Source of the DNA: Ornithinibacillus scapharcae TW25 | GTDB lineage: Bacteria; Bacillota; Bacilli; Bacillales; Amphibacillaceae | Length of the DNA: 64,000 nt | Assembly (NCBI RefSeq): GCF_000190475.1 | Contig: NZ_AEWH01000024.1 | Span: 1-64,000 of the forward strand | Direction of reading: 5' to 3' | Shown here: piece after piece, positions 1-8,621 of the stretch | How the letters are laid out: each line of letters begins with the position of its first letter | Position numbering within the stretch: the first letter of the stretch is position 1 | The notes under the pieces: generated by a model | The model's input: the letters and a program-made list of their open reading frames with translations, nothing else | Databases searched by the model: none | Told to the model about the DNA's origin: nothing | Position numbers and translations under genes: made by a program

Positions 1-14
1 GGTGGATAATAGTT

Positions 15-292
15 ATGAGATTAACGAAAGATGTAATACAAAAACTATTAGATCTAAATGAGGGATTACAGAAAACAACTAATTTCGTCGATCGTAACTT
101 TAAAGAAACCCATCACTACATAGATAGGGGTGGAAAATTATACATAAACTCTACTGGCAAAGACATCGTGGGCTGATAGCCGTTTTGATAACAACACGAT
201 TGCAGATATAGACAAGAAGATTTTTGAAAAAAGTTATTGATGAGCTAAAAACTGAGGAATCAGTAGGTATATTCCAATTTCTCGTTAGTTAA
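15..292 (+). pseudogene. frameshifted small hypothetical gene
   Basis: An ATG at 15 with a GGTGG ribosome site opens a 53-residue frame that stops at 176. The protein sense continues in the other frames: residues reading TSWADSRFDNNTIADID follow from about 162, and a final piece reading KVIDELKTEESVGIF runs to a stop at 292. Dropping one base near 160 and one A from an A6 run near 227 would restore one protein of about 91 residues. I do not recognise the family. It is soluble and charged, with no signal peptide. The breaks are seen directly; whether they are real or sequencing errors is open. Confidence 0.5.
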
Positions 293-364
293 TTCGTAGT
301 CTTCTTAGTTATTATATAGTCTTTAACTTCAAGAGAGTTTGAAAAACAATGCGTTTTAACTATT

Positions 365-391
365 GGGTGCTTTAGTTGAACAAGCCAAATT
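365..391. repeat. dispersed intergenic repeat, copy 1
   Basis: The stretch beginning GGTGCTTTAGTTGAACAAG recurs almost unchanged at 4601-4629, and a weaker form lies at 4572. All copies are intergenic, next to decayed lipoprotein genes. Confidence 0.5.
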
Positions 392-411
392 TACAAGATA
401 GAAAATTTTTT

Positions 412-447
412 TTACCCTCTGTTCTAAAATAGGAACAGAGGGTTTTT
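412..447 (+). terminator. rho-independent terminator
   Basis: An 11-12 bp stem (ACCCTCTGTTC pairing with GGAACAGAGGGT) around a short A/T loop is followed by a T run. It would end transcripts coming from the broken gene at the window start. Confidence 0.75.
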
Positions 448-676
448 ATATGGTTACTTTGTTGTGATTTATTATCTTAAAATTTATGGGAGTTAATTGT
501 TGATGAAACTATGAATTGGATATTTGTATTAAAATACATATAGCATTCTGAATGTTAAGTACTAAATAAACTGTTACTATTAATATGAAAGGAGAGATGT
601 TTCTATATTTTTGGAAAATATTGAATTTTATTAGGCGGTTATGCGTAAGTATAGTAAAATAAAGGAGGAGATAAAC

Positions 677-1174
677 TTGAAAAAATTATTGCAAGTGTTG
701 TTTATAGTAGTGTTCTTATTTGTGGCAGGGTGTGATGCCGAAACCTCCAAAGAAAATGAGGTTAAAGAATTTGTAACGGAATATAAAACCAAACAGCATA
801 CAATTGAGGACCCTTCAAATATGCCAACAGGATTAGAAATCATAGAGCGCATTAAACCTTATTTGTCAGAAGAAGAATATGAAAAGTTATTAGTAAATCG
901 TGGGCTTGACTATATACCCAAGGTAGCAACGAATATCTCTGCAAGTGTTGAAGTACAAGATGTTGAACTCACTAAAACAGAAGATAATGAAGACGGAACA
1001 ACCGATTACGACTTTGTTCTAGAATTAAAATTTTATAACGAGGATTTTTCAGAAGTTGTTACAAAGGAAGGGCAATTAACTATACAGGAGGAAAATGGAT
1101 ATAAAGTTACCCGTGATTGGGAAAAGCCTACTCAATTTGAACAAGACGCTATTTCTAAAAAAACAAAACAATAA
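677..1174 (+). CDS. putative lipoprotein, unknown function
   Basis: The start is the TTG at 677, because AAAGGAGG lies 8-9 bases before it; an upstream in-frame ATG at 641 has no ribosome site. The 165-residue product has a short basic start, a hydrophobic core and the lipobox VAGC, so it should be a lipid-anchored extracytoplasmic protein. The mature part is acidic and Lys/Glu-rich with no motif I recognise. A hairpin terminator follows at once. It is probably a single-gene unit among other small lipoproteins, several of which are broken. Confidence 0.75.
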   Translation: MKKLLQVLFIVVFLFVAGCDAETSKENEVKEFVTEYKTKQHTIEDPSNMPTGLEIIERIKPYLSEEEYEKLLVNRGLDYIPKVATNISASVEVQDVELTKTEDNEDGTTDYDFVLELKFYNEDFSEVVTKEGQLTIQEENGYKVTRDWEKPTQFEQDAISKKTKQ

Positions 1175-1203
1175 AACGCTTGAATTTATAATCAAGCGTT
1201 TTA
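1173..1203 (+). terminator. rho-independent terminator
   Basis: AAAACGCTTGA and TCAAGCGTTTT form a stem with an A/T loop and T tail, overlapping the stop codon of the lipoprotein gene. Confidence 0.75.
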
Positions 1204-1344
1204 TATGTCTAATGATTATTGCAAACTGTTGTTAATAGTAAGTTACGCAAACTTTTAAGCCATATAAAATTTGTAACCATCAATGTAATTTTTACTAGAA
1301 TAAAAAATCTTAGATGAATCAACATAAACTGCCCACGACCCTCT

Positions 1345-1644
1345 TTAGCCCGCTGCATCTTTGATACCGCCCTCAGTTACATAATTATACAGCGGGTCAT
1401 AGAATTGCGAATCAGGTTGTCCTTCGCAAACCACTTTTTCACCACATTTACATTTATAGAAATGAGCTAGGTATTTAATTGTGTTCTTTGTTTTATAATC
1501 ATAAGTATGAGCACCGCCTTGCGCGATCATTCTATGGACTCCATAAATAGCACAAGGTGCAATCCCCGTAGGTTCAATCCCCGTGGACACCTTTTTTTCC
1601 TGCTCATTCCCCACAGTTTCATTATCAATGGACTGATCTTTCAT
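1345..1644 (-). CDS. small hypothetical protein with CxC motif
   Basis: The 99-residue protein starts at an ATG with AAGGGGGATATTG upstream, a good ribosome site. The N-terminal 25 residues are polar. The middle has a Pro/Gly/Ala-rich part (TGIAPCAIYGVHRMIAQGG), and the rest has a KCKCG pair and a further single Cys, which could bind zinc or form disulfides. There is no signal peptide or membrane segment. I do not recognise the family. It stands alone on the minus strand between plus-strand genes. Confidence 0.6.
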   Translation of the reverse strand: MKDQSIDNETVGNEQEKKVSTGIEPTGIAPCAIYGVHRMIAQGGAHTYDYKTKNTIKYLAHFYKCKCGEKVVCEGQPDSQFYDPLYNYVTEGGIKDAAG

Positions 1645-1947
1645 AATTCAATATCCCCCTTAATTAATTTTGAATTCTCTCTGGATTATGTTCTCATATA
1701 TAAAAGTGGAGTCAAGAATAAATAAATCAACTAATCAACCATTTTTTTAATAATCCTTGTTTTATCACATATATAATCTATGAAATCCGGATTGAACCAT
1801 CTCAAGTTATATATGACTTATTTCAGGAACCCTAAAGTTGGGCAAATATTGAAGCGATTGTAGATATTTAACTAAAGGGTGCGTTAACAAAACAAGGTAA
1901 ATAACTATAAAAGGGAAAAGATCATTGTATAGGATTGGAGGGGGAAA
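1645..1947. other. intergenic stretch, no gene seen
   Basis: A/T-rich with stops in all frames. Around 1877 a sequence related to the dispersed GGTGC..AACAAGG repeat is visible. I see no clear promoter or RNA structure. Confidence 0.4.
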
Positions 1948-2390
1948 GTGAATAGATTTTTATTTATTGTAATTATTTTTTTGTTGTATTAAGTATTATT
2001 GGTTGTTCAAAGAGTGAGGCTTACGGATCAGAGGAAGCTATTGATAGAGGCGATGTCGTTTACCAAAATGAAGTTGTTAATTTAGAAAGGTTCGAGCAGT
2101 TTCTATTAACCTATCTAACAGTAAAGATGATACTATACGAGTTACAAGCTATACTCACTAAGGAGACCCTATATTCCAAGATTTACGATGATGGAAAAGT
2201 CATTCATTACAGCAATGATAATTCAAATGATGAATTTGCTGGAAAAGAAAAAGGCAAAGACACCGATGTTTTCAAAGAAGTAACTGAAAACGAAAATCCA
2301 CAAGGAGAAATTGAATATTTTATTAGTGGTTGCTCCAAGAAAGCTGAACATATTTTAATAAGTGTAAAGAAAAACTGGTATTGTAAATGA
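1948..2390 (+). pseudogene. DUF4362-like lipoprotein, frameshifted
   Basis: A GTG at 1948 behind GGAGGGGGAAA opens a signal peptide that stops after 14 codons. Adding one T to the T7 run near 1976-1982 restores the continuation to the lipobox IIGCSKSE. A second shift near 2120-2190 separates the NLERFEQFLL part from the last part, which reads DGKVIHYSNDNSND, DEFAGKEKGKD and ISGC. This order resembles DUF4362 lipoproteins of Bacillus (family assignment from memory). Function unknown. As written the gene cannot make a full product. Confidence 0.55.
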
Positions 2391-2400
2391 AGACTCTTTA

Positions 2401-2530
2401 AATAGTTAAACAAGGTGATTCCCAGAGGCACCACCTTTTTCTTATGGTTAAAAATTCATTTTTATTTTTGGAATATTATGTTAGTGTTTAAATAGAAGTT
2501 GCTTAGCTACGGGGCGGGATAGTGTAAGAG
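2401..2530 (+). repeat. intergenic repeat block with terminator, copy 1
   Basis: About 130 bp that reappears diverged at 4009-4137. The block starts with a hairpin (AAGGTG ... CACCTT then T-rich), which terminates the gene before it. It ends in a conserved segment around GGGGCGGGATAGTG just ahead of the next gene. Confidence 0.6.
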
Positions 2531-2695
2531 GCAATAACGAATGATACTCAGGCAAAAACGATATACTCCAGTATAAAATATATTCCCTTAGATTCGGATA
2601 TGAATCTTTGGGAATTTATATTTACGGTTAGCTTTTGTAATTAAAAGTCACCAAATAGTATTTTCATGTGTGTTATAAGTGAAAGGAGTTGAAAG

Positions 2696-3187
2696 ATGTT
2701 GCAACAAGCAGTTGGGTCAACTGGACAAGACATAGAGCGAATTGTTGATACGTATGGAAATATGCTATTTAGAATATGTCTTCTTATTTTATGCAATGAG
2801 AATGATGCAGAGGATGTCGTACAAGACACTTTTATTAATTATCTAACGAAATCTCCAACCTTTCACGATTCAGAACATGAGAAAGCATGGTTGATCACTG
2901 TTGCCACTAATCGCTGCAAGAATATGAGAAGGTTCAATCTTATGCGCAGGCATATAGATATCTGTGATTTGCAACTATATTCTAAGGATGTTGAAAGTTA
3001 TGGATTGCTCGACCATCTAATGAAATTGCCAAATAAGTATAAGATTGTATTACTACTAAATTATGTAGAGGGCTATAAAGTAGATGAAATAGCGACTCTA
3101 CTAAACATTACCTCGTCTGCTGTTAAAAAGCGATTGCAACGTGGGAGAGTGATTATCAGAGAAAGTTATCGAAAGGAGAATAGTTGA
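2696..3187 (+). CDS. ECF-type RNA polymerase sigma factor
   Basis: The 163-residue protein has the two-domain layout of group 4 (ECF) sigma-70 factors. Region 2, at about residues 15-75, contains EDVVQDTFINYL. Region 4, at about 105-155, contains YKIVLLLNYVEGYKVDEIA and a helix-turn-helix. It should direct RNA polymerase to a small stress or envelope regulon. The ATG start has GAAAGGAG upstream. Its stop overlaps the start of the next gene by one base, so it is coupled to a membrane partner, the usual sigma/anti-sigma arrangement. The inducing signal cannot be read from the sequence. Confidence 0.85.
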   Translation: MLQQAVGSTGQDIERIVDTYGNMLFRICLLILCNENDAEDVVQDTFINYLTKSPTFHDSEHEKAWLITVATNRCKNMRRFNLMRRHIDICDLQLYSKDVESYGLLDHLMKLPNKYKIVLLLNYVEGYKVDEIATLLNITSSAVKKRLQRGRVIIRESYRKENS

Positions 3188-3936
3188 TGGACTTTGACAA
3201 GATGAAAGATGCTGTTAAATCTATTGAAATGCCAGAAACAATCAAAAGCCGTGTTAAAAAGAATAGTAATTTATTAGAAAAAGAAAAGTCGGTTCCATTT
3301 AGTCCCAAAAAGTGGATTTCAGTAGCATGTGCAATTGCCGTCCTGTTATTAATAATAATTGGCTTTCCATTACCTGATAGAAATGGAAACATAGCTTCAA
3401 ATTTCACAATTACAGCTTATGCATCTAGTGTGGATGGTAATCAGCTTTATAAAAATCTTTCAGAAGAAAAAGCTATTTTTGAACTAGCAACAGAACAAAG
3501 AATGGGTCTTATAACTAGTGTAGCTGACGGTGAGAATAATTTAATTTTTACTGACGTTATTCTAAAAGTAACTGGAGAGCAGATCGAATCAATCACTTAT
3601 ACCTTAAGCGAAGGCAAGTTTATAGAGGATGTAATATTTACAGCTAAAGAGCGTGCAGACAAAGAATGGTTATTATCAGAAAAAATATACATGATGTCTC
3701 GTGAGCCTGGTTCGGATGTATATCAGGGTATAAAGGAAGTAGGGAATACCTACACAGTTAACTATAATGAACAGGAAAAACATAAATATACACTTGCAAT
3801 TCCCCATGATGGTAATTATGTGATAGATGAGGACATAGTAATCCAAGTTATTGTAAAGTATACGGGTGGAAATATGGAACAACAAAATATTCTTGTAACG
3901 CAAGAATCCGATTCCATTTCATTAACGCTTAAATAA
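3187..3936 (+). CDS. membrane protein, likely anti-sigma partner
   Basis: A 249-residue protein starting at the ATG at 3187 (GGAG eight bases before); the TTG three bases earlier is a less likely start. A cytoplasmic N-terminus of about 40 residues is followed by one membrane segment at about 43-62 and a large extracytoplasmic domain. This is the topology of anti-sigma factors paired with ECF sigma factors, and the last base of the sigma stop codon is shared with its start. The outer domain resembles DUF4179-type sensors only loosely. The anti-sigma role is inferred from context, not from a zinc-binding motif, which is absent. Confidence 0.65.
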   Translation: MDFDKMKDAVKSIEMPETIKSRVKKNSNLLEKEKSVPFSPKKWISVACAIAVLLLIIIGFPLPDRNGNIASNFTITAYASSVDGNQLYKNLSEEKAIFELATEQRMGLITSVADGENNLIFTDVILKVTGEQIESITYTLSEGKFIEDVIFTAKERADKEWLLSEKIYMMSREPGSDVYQGIKEVGNTYTVNYNEQEKHKYTLAIPHDGNYVIDEDIVIQVIVKYTGGNMEQQNILVTQESDSISLTLK

Positions 3937-4008
3937 ATTTAGAAAATTATCTCGTTAGTAATCTATATTTTGCAGGACCATTTGAAACAATTCATCAACA
4001 TAGGGTGT

Positions 4009-4137
4009 AATAGTTAAACAAGGTGATCCATGTGGGGTCGCCTTTTCTTATGGTTAAAATTCTGATTTTACTTTTGGGATATTATGTTAGTATTTAGTTA
4101 GAAGTTATTATGCTAACGGGGCAGGATAGTGAAAGAG
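4009..4137 (+). repeat. intergenic repeat block with terminator, copy 2
   Basis: Second copy of the block at 2401-2530, sharing TAGTTAAACAAGGTGAT, CTTATGGTTAAAA, ATATTATGTTAGT and GGGGCAGGATAGTG. The hairpin at its start (AAGGTGATCC against GGGGTCGCCTT, then TTCTT) would terminate the anti-sigma gene transcript. Confidence 0.6.
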
Positions 4138-4169
4138 TCAAAGTGTTGAATTTGATTGGAGGTGTATGT

Positions 4170-4546
4170 TTGAAAAGAGTATTATCTCTAATTTTACTTG
4201 TTGTAATTTTGGGAGCTTGTGGTCAACAGAATGATGAAAACAACGAAAACACTTCATATGGAGAAAGAGATGAAGGCATCATTGTAGATGTGAAAAAGGA
4301 AAGTGATGGAAGATACTTAATATTAACTTTACCAAGTTTGGAGAACATTAACATTGTAGATAAAACAAGAGACGAATTGATTAAACTAGCACAGGAAAAT
4401 GATGGTGCCTTTTCAAAGTCAGCCCTGAAAAGTACGAAGAATTGGGGTTAGACATCGGAAAACGAATAGTTGGTTATTATGATGCTGAGTTCGAATCGGC
4501 CCCCCCTTTACGAATTACTGATAAGATAGAAGTAATTTTGCAATAG
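4170..4546 (+). pseudogene. DUF3221/YobA-like lipoprotein, frameshifted
   Basis: The TTG at 4170 behind TTGGAGGTG opens a lipoprotein signal peptide with lipobox LGAC. The frame stops at 4451, but the family-like C-terminus continues in another frame to 4546 (KVSPEKYEELGLDIGKRI, then IEVILQ). One extra T in the T4 run at about 4411 would join the two parts into a protein of about 125 residues. The V-P-E-K-Y/F-E pattern and the closing beta-strand resemble DUF3221 (YobA-like) lipoproteins; this is a tentative match. Function unknown. Confidence 0.55.
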
Positions 4547-4571
4547 TTATTAGGATTTTGTTCAACAAACA

Positions 4572-4629
4572 GGTGCAAGAGTTGAACAAGGCGGTCATCA
4601 GGTGCTTTAATTGAACAAACCTAAATTTT
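4572..4629. repeat. dispersed intergenic repeat, copies 2 and 3
   Basis: Two copies about 30 bp apart. The one at 4601 (GGTGCTTTAATTGAACAAAC) closely matches 365-391; the one at 4572 is weaker. Confidence 0.45.
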
Positions 4630-4661
4630 CGAACTATAATGTAATTGGGCATTTAGCAGTG

Positions 4662-4800
4662 GTTGACGATGTTTGCGCAGGGCCTATATATTAATTGGGG
4701 GACCGATGTTTCTCATCACGTGGACGATATTTTGGGTGAGAGGGACCATGTTTTTTCAAGCCGGGACAATATTCCATCCGTGCAGGAGATATTTAATAAA
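4662..4800. repeat. phased short-repeat array, GGGACNATRTTT type
   Basis: Seven degenerate copies of a motif near GGGACNATRTTT, with their cores at about 4668, 4686, 4705, 4726, 4747, 4768 and 4788. The spacing is 18-21 bp, mostly 20-21. Not coding. It lies directly upstream of the methyltransferase gene. Two other arrays in the window have the same period but different sequence. Confidence 0.6.
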
Positions 4801-4841
4801 AAGCACGAAATCATACAATAAGCCATGGGTAGGTGAGATAT

Positions 4842-5597
4842 ATGCTAGGTTACTATAGTAAACTCTCTTCAGAAGTATATGATATGGACAAATATATTGG
4901 ACTTTCATTCGGCGATGTAGAATTTTACCGAGAACGCTTAGCCGACTGTCAGGGGAATATTCTCGAACCTGGAGTTGGAACTGGTCGCATTTTAATTCCA
5001 CTTTTGGAAGCGGGCTATCAAGTTGAGGGCTTCGATGTCTCTGATGAGATGCTGAAAATTTGTCATCGTAATTGTGAGGAAAGAGGGTTACACGCAAATT
5101 TATTTAAAGGGCAAATGGAGTCATTTTCTTTAGAAAAAGAATACGAGGCTATTATTGTACCAACTGGGACATTCCTATTGCTTCATAAGAGGGAAGAATC
5201 AATAAAGGCATTAAAGAACTTCTACCAGTATCTCTCTATTGGTGGCAGACTGGTGATAGACATTTTCCTGCAAACTGAATTTACATTGGATCGCATATCA
5301 ACGAGAACCTGGGAGACTCGAAATGGTGATGTAATCACGTTAGAAAGTAAGATAGTAGAAGTGGATTATATTAACCAATATACAATAGCTCATCATCGCT
5401 ATGAAAAATGGCGCAATGGCGAATTGGTACGAACAGAGCTTGAACGTTTCCCACTTCGGTGGTATGGGGTTGAAGAGTTTAGAACAATTCTGGAACAATT
5501 AGGTTTTAAGAATGTTGTGATTTCAGCTGATTATCATTACGAAAAGTACCCAACAGAATCAAGTGAAATGATTACGTTTGAGGCTATTAAATTGTGA
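4842..5597 (+). CDS. class I SAM-dependent methyltransferase
   Basis: The ATG at 4842 is preferred over an in-frame GTG nine bases earlier because AGGTGA sits five bases before it. The 251-residue product has methyltransferase motif I (ILEPGVGTGRILIPL) at about residue 45, the acidic motif II region GFDVSDEML, and a post-motif strand IIVPTGTFLLL. It should transfer a methyl group from S-adenosylmethionine; the substrate cannot be told. It is soluble and probably the first gene of a short unit with the membrane protein that follows 11 bases later. Confidence 0.8.
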   Translation: MLGYYSKLSSEVYDMDKYIGLSFGDVEFYRERLADCQGNILEPGVGTGRILIPLLEAGYQVEGFDVSDEMLKICHRNCEERGLHANLFKGQMESFSLEKEYEAIIVPTGTFLLLHKREESIKALKNFYQYLSIGGRLVIDIFLQTEFTLDRISTRTWETRNGDVITLESKIVEVDYINQYTIAHHRYEKWRNGELVRTELERFPLRWYGVEEFRTILEQLGFKNVVISADYHYEKYPTESSEMITFEAIKL

Positions 5598-5608
5598 GGG
5601 GGAAAACG

Positions 5609-6043
5609 ATGATTTATACTGCAACAACACCAAGAAACGTTCAAATCATCTTTCTAATAGTTATACTTCAACAGGCTTTTCAATCTTTAGACGTACCACC
5701 ATTGTTTGCTTTTATTATTCTCTTAGCCATCTCGATATTCATCACGATTTTTATTACGTATACCGTTAAAATAGTAGATGGAACTTTAATATTCCAAGTA
5801 CGAGTTTTCAATTTCATGATCTATAACAAAACCGTTCATGCCCAACATATCCTAACAATCAAGTTCAAGAGAGCAGGATGGGGAAAAAAATGTGCCATTG
5901 TTAAGAATCAAAAGGGGTTTAACTTTCGAATACTAAATTTTAATCCAGAAACAATTTATAGTGACCTAGACGATTTTGCTAACGAATATCAGATTCCGGT
6001 CATAAAGACTAACGATTACAAAATATTAGAGAAATACTATTGA
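5609..6043 (+). CDS. small membrane protein, unknown
   Basis: The ATG at 5609 is chosen because GAGGGGG precedes it at good distance; the GTG at 5594 overlaps that site. The 144-residue protein has two hydrophobic segments in the first 55 residues, followed by a basic cytoplasmic domain that may be PH-like (short beta strands). I do not recognise the family. It follows the methyltransferase closely in the same direction. Confidence 0.65.
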   Translation: MIYTATTPRNVQIIFLIVILQQAFQSLDVPPLFAFIILLAISIFITIFITYTVKIVDGTLIFQVRVFNFMIYNKTVHAQHILTIKFKRAGWGKKCAIVKNQKGFNFRILNFNPETIYSDLDDFANEYQIPVIKTNDYKILEKYY

Positions 6044-6071
6044 GATTCTATATATAGAAAGGTAGATTAAC

Positions 6072-6383
6072 ATGATGGGTTTACTGAATTTAGGTAGTCT
6101 GGTGCTTGGTCTTATTGCCTGGATACTTCCTGTTATTTGCCTATTACAGTCTAGCATATATACCGACAAAAAAATGGCAGCTTTTAGAGTCGTGAGCCTA
6201 AGTGCCTGTACTTTATCTCTATTTATGCAGCTTTACTATAATCACCATTTAGTCCTAATTGAAGATTGGTCTGCATTAATGGATACATCTGGTGCAGTAG
6301 TGATTGTTTCTGCGATTCTTCTTATCGTTACTGTTATATTAAATATCATCACATTGTTCTATCCTAGAAAACTAACAAATTAA
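6072..6383 (+). CDS. small membrane protein, about three TM segments
   Basis: A 103-residue, very hydrophobic protein with membrane segments at roughly 5-26, 36-56 and 76-97, starting at ATG 6072 behind GAAAGG. Unknown function. It is the second in a run of three small membrane-protein genes with 24-28 bp gaps, so probably co-transcribed. Confidence 0.6.
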   Translation: MMGLLNLGSLVLGLIAWILPVICLLQSSIYTDKKMAAFRVVSLSACTLSLFMQLYYNHHLVLIEDWSALMDTSGAVVIVSAILLIVTVILNIITLFYPRKLTN

Positions 6384-6407
6384 AATCTATACGATAGGGG
6401 AAAAACC

Positions 6408-6662
6408 TTGAAAACCGTACTACAAGCGTCTATCTGCTCGATTGTTATTCATTTAATCTATACCTTAACTATTCTAATTATTGACTATATAAAAACTAAA
6501 AACTTTACCCCAGACATTTCGAATGCTTACGAAAACTTGGAGATGCTCCAAAGTGAAGTTGCGTTTGGACAGATAGTTTCACCGGTATTTTCGATTATCA
6601 CGTTTATCGCTATTACCTTGGTTTGTTGGAAAATTATTCTTACAGTGAAAAGAGGGGCCTAA
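6408..6662 (+). CDS. small membrane protein, two TM segments
   Basis: An 84-residue protein from a TTG start with AGGGG eight bases before. Hydrophobic segments at about 8-27 and 58-78 flank a polar loop. No family recognised. It ends 25 bases before the protease-like gene. Confidence 0.55.
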   Translation: MKTVLQASICSIVIHLIYTLTILIIDYIKTKNFTPDISNAYENLEMLQSEVAFGQIVSPVFSIITFIAITLVCWKIILTVKRGA

Positions 6663-6687
6663 GTCAATTTTGGAGGAGGACACTATA

Positions 6688-7506
6688 TTGTTACGAGTAA
6701 ATCAAATAACTCCTGAAGCGTTCTACAGGAATAGAAAAGAACTGGAAGTATTCCTGAATGAAAAATTAACACCGTTAGCGAACGAACAGACATGGCTAAA
6801 GGATTGGAAACAAATCACACAGCGATTTCGATTACTGACAATTAAAAACATGTCAAAGGATGAAATATTTTCTTATCGATGGAATACAGATGAAATTGAA
6901 AAAATGATCAAGGACACATTTGATGAAGTTGAAAAGCATTTAGAGTTTCCTCATGACGTTACGGTAACAGTGCTACCAGCCTTTTATTATCCTTGGTTTC
7001 CAGAAGATAAATCAATCTGGACAAATGGATTCACCAATGGGAAGAATAATGTCCTATTAGCAGTGCCTTCACATCCTAATGAACACTTTCTAAAATACAT
7101 GACTGCTCATGAACTTCATCATGCCACACATACAAATCCAATTTACAAGCTAACTGAAGAAAATTTTCCCTTGGTAGAATGGTACAAAATGGAGGGGGGA
7201 GCAGAGTATTTTAGCTTATCCTTATTTGAAGACTACCGATGGTGGAAGAAAGATTTTACTCTAGATATCGAAAGAGTCTATTGGAGCCAAATAAAGGATC
7301 AAATAGATACGACAGATAGCCGTGTTAAAGGTCTATTTTGCTTCGGTTCTCCAAAAGATGGAATCCCATATTTGGCAGGGTACGCCTTTGCTTATAAACT
7401 GTTTGTGAATTTTACTAAAAACTATCCCGAATTAGATTATCGCGATTTACTAGAAATAGATTCGCAACGTTTGATAGACGCGTATGAAAGTAGAATCCAA
7501 TTTTAA
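6688..7506 (+). CDS. DUF2268-type putative zinc protease
   Basis: The start is the TTG at 6688, since GGAGGAGG lies eight bases before it; the longer frame from 6670 begins inside that ribosome site. The 272-residue protein has HELHH (an HExxH zinc site) at about residue 141 and a downstream EGGAEYF that can supply the third ligand. This is the layout of DUF2268 predicted metalloproteases (YjaZ-like). There is no signal peptide, so the protein is probably cytoplasmic. The substrate is unknown. Confidence 0.75.
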   Translation: MLRVNQITPEAFYRNRKELEVFLNEKLTPLANEQTWLKDWKQITQRFRLLTIKNMSKDEIFSYRWNTDEIEKMIKDTFDEVEKHLEFPHDVTVTVLPAFYYPWFPEDKSIWTNGFTNGKNNVLLAVPSHPNEHFLKYMTAHELHHATHTNPIYKLTEENFPLVEWYKMEGGAEYFSLSLFEDYRWWKKDFTLDIERVYWSQIKDQIDTTDSRVKGLFCFGSPKDGIPYLAGYAFAYKLFVNFTKNYPELDYRDLLEIDSQRLIDAYESRIQF

Positions 7507-7585
7507 TTGGGAAGATAAATGGTAATTACGAGGATTATCTGCGCTATACACTAAACTAAAATTTGAAGAAAAAAGGAGATAACAT

Positions 7586-8140
7586 ATGAAAAACATTAAA
7601 CTAATGCCGCATGATTTGGCATATGCAAAAGAAATGGCACTTCTATCTTCAAACCCAAAAGTGAAGAACGCATTAGGTCTTAGTGATGATCAAACAACTA
7701 TAGAAGGAACAGAAAGATTTATAGAATTCATTATCGAACAAGAAAAAAAGCTAGGAAAACAATATTCAAGGTGTATCTTCAATGAAGAAGAGAAATTGAT
7801 TGGAGTAATAACGCTTAAAGATATAAATAGACAGAAAAAGACCAGTCATATAGGAACATGGATTGGTTACCCGTACTGGGGACAAGGGTATAATGAATTA
7901 GCGAAAAAGGAAATCTTATACAAGGCCTTTTATGAGTTGGATTTAGACTATGTCTTTGCAGGGGCAAAGGTTACGAATACTCGTTCACAAAAGGCACAAG
8001 AAAAGCTTCCGTATATAACGTTATTTGTGGAGAATGATTTTCCTGATGAACATAGAAAACTAGAGTCGGAGGTTAAAGAGAAATGTATTCTACATGTGAT
8101 AGAGAAGGATAAGTTTGTAAGCTGGTTTGGGAATAGTTGA
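7586..8140 (+). CDS. GNAT N-acetyltransferase, RimJ/RimL-like
   Basis: A 184-residue protein from ATG 7586 behind AAAAGGAG. The acetyl-CoA binding motif A is visible as YPYWGQGYNELAKKEIL, followed by the AGAKVTNTRSQKA region where family members place the NxxS motif. It should acetylate an amine of a small molecule or protein N-terminus; the substrate cannot be inferred. It is one of at least six GNAT genes in the window. Confidence 0.75.
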   Translation: MKNIKLMPHDLAYAKEMALLSSNPKVKNALGLSDDQTTIEGTERFIEFIIEQEKKLGKQYSRCIFNEEEKLIGVITLKDINRQKKTSHIGTWIGYPYWGQGYNELAKKEILYKAFYELDLDYVFAGAKVTNTRSQKAQEKLPYITLFVENDFPDEHRKLESEVKEKCILHVIEKDKFVSWFGNS

Positions 8141-8177
8141 AAAAATCTAATTACGAATATTAAGGTGGTTTATTGTT

Positions 8178-8579
8178 TTGTTAGGGGAGACTTTTTATCA
8201 TCAGATTAGACAAAAGCGCACAAGTTTTACAATTTTGAGCATCACCTTAATAATTTTCATCTCTGGTATCTCATTTACTTATGTAATTCCAACATTAAAA
8301 GGGTTTGATTGGATCTTTGTCTTCATCACGTTAATATCCTATTTTCTAGCCGCCAATGTTTTTATAGGCTTATATAGAAACCGAATATTAATGATCTATA
8401 TGCTTAGTTTTGCATTAAGTAGTATGGGTATGGGGTGGCGTGTTTGGCTAGAATGGGAAGAATATAGCCTGGTTGAGCATATGAACCCGATAGTGCTTAT
8501 TGGTTATCCTACTGTTGTTGCGTCGATTATTGTATTGATTTATCAACTGTCTACTAAGTTAAACGCAATAAATAATTAG
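8178..8579 (+). CDS. integral membrane protein, four TM segments
   Basis: A 133-residue hydrophobic protein from a TTG with AAGGTGG nine bases upstream. Four membrane segments at about 13-33, 40-60, 68-87 and 104-125. No motif recognised. A hairpin at 8586-8613 separates it from the convergent GNAT gene. Confidence 0.6.
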   Translation: MLGETFYHQIRQKRTSFTILSITLIIFISGISFTYVIPTLKGFDWIFVFITLISYFLAANVFIGLYRNRILMIYMLSFALSSMGMGWRVWLEWEEYSLVEHMNPIVLIGYPTVVASIIVLIYQLSTKLNAINN

Positions 8580-8585
8580 ATAATG

Positions 8586-8613
8586 AAGACAAAGGTATAT
8601 TTATTCCTTTGTC
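8586..8613. terminator. hairpin between convergent genes
   Basis: AGACAAAGG and CCTTTGTCT form a 9-bp stem around an A/T loop. The T run is poor, so efficiency is uncertain. Confidence 0.45.
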
Positions 8614-8621
8614 TCCCTGCG

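Larger units (their letters stand above)
293..676. other. intergenic stretch with a repeat and a terminator
   Basis: No gene is supported here. It holds one copy of a dispersed repeat (365-391) and a clear terminator (412-447). A 21-codon frame from the ATG at 598 has a Shine-Dalgarno sequence too close to its start and is not called. Confidence 0.5.
4547..4841. other. intergenic stretch with two repeat types
   Basis: Non-coding. It holds two neighbouring copies of the dispersed GGTGC..GAACAA repeat (4572 and 4601-4629) and then the phased array at 4662-4800, ending just before the methyltransferase ribosome site. Confidence 0.5.

Noticed and set aside
598-660. 21-codon frame with AAAGGAG close by
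   Set aside because: The ribosome site is only about two bases from the ATG and the peptide has no support; the downstream lipoprotein has its own clear start.
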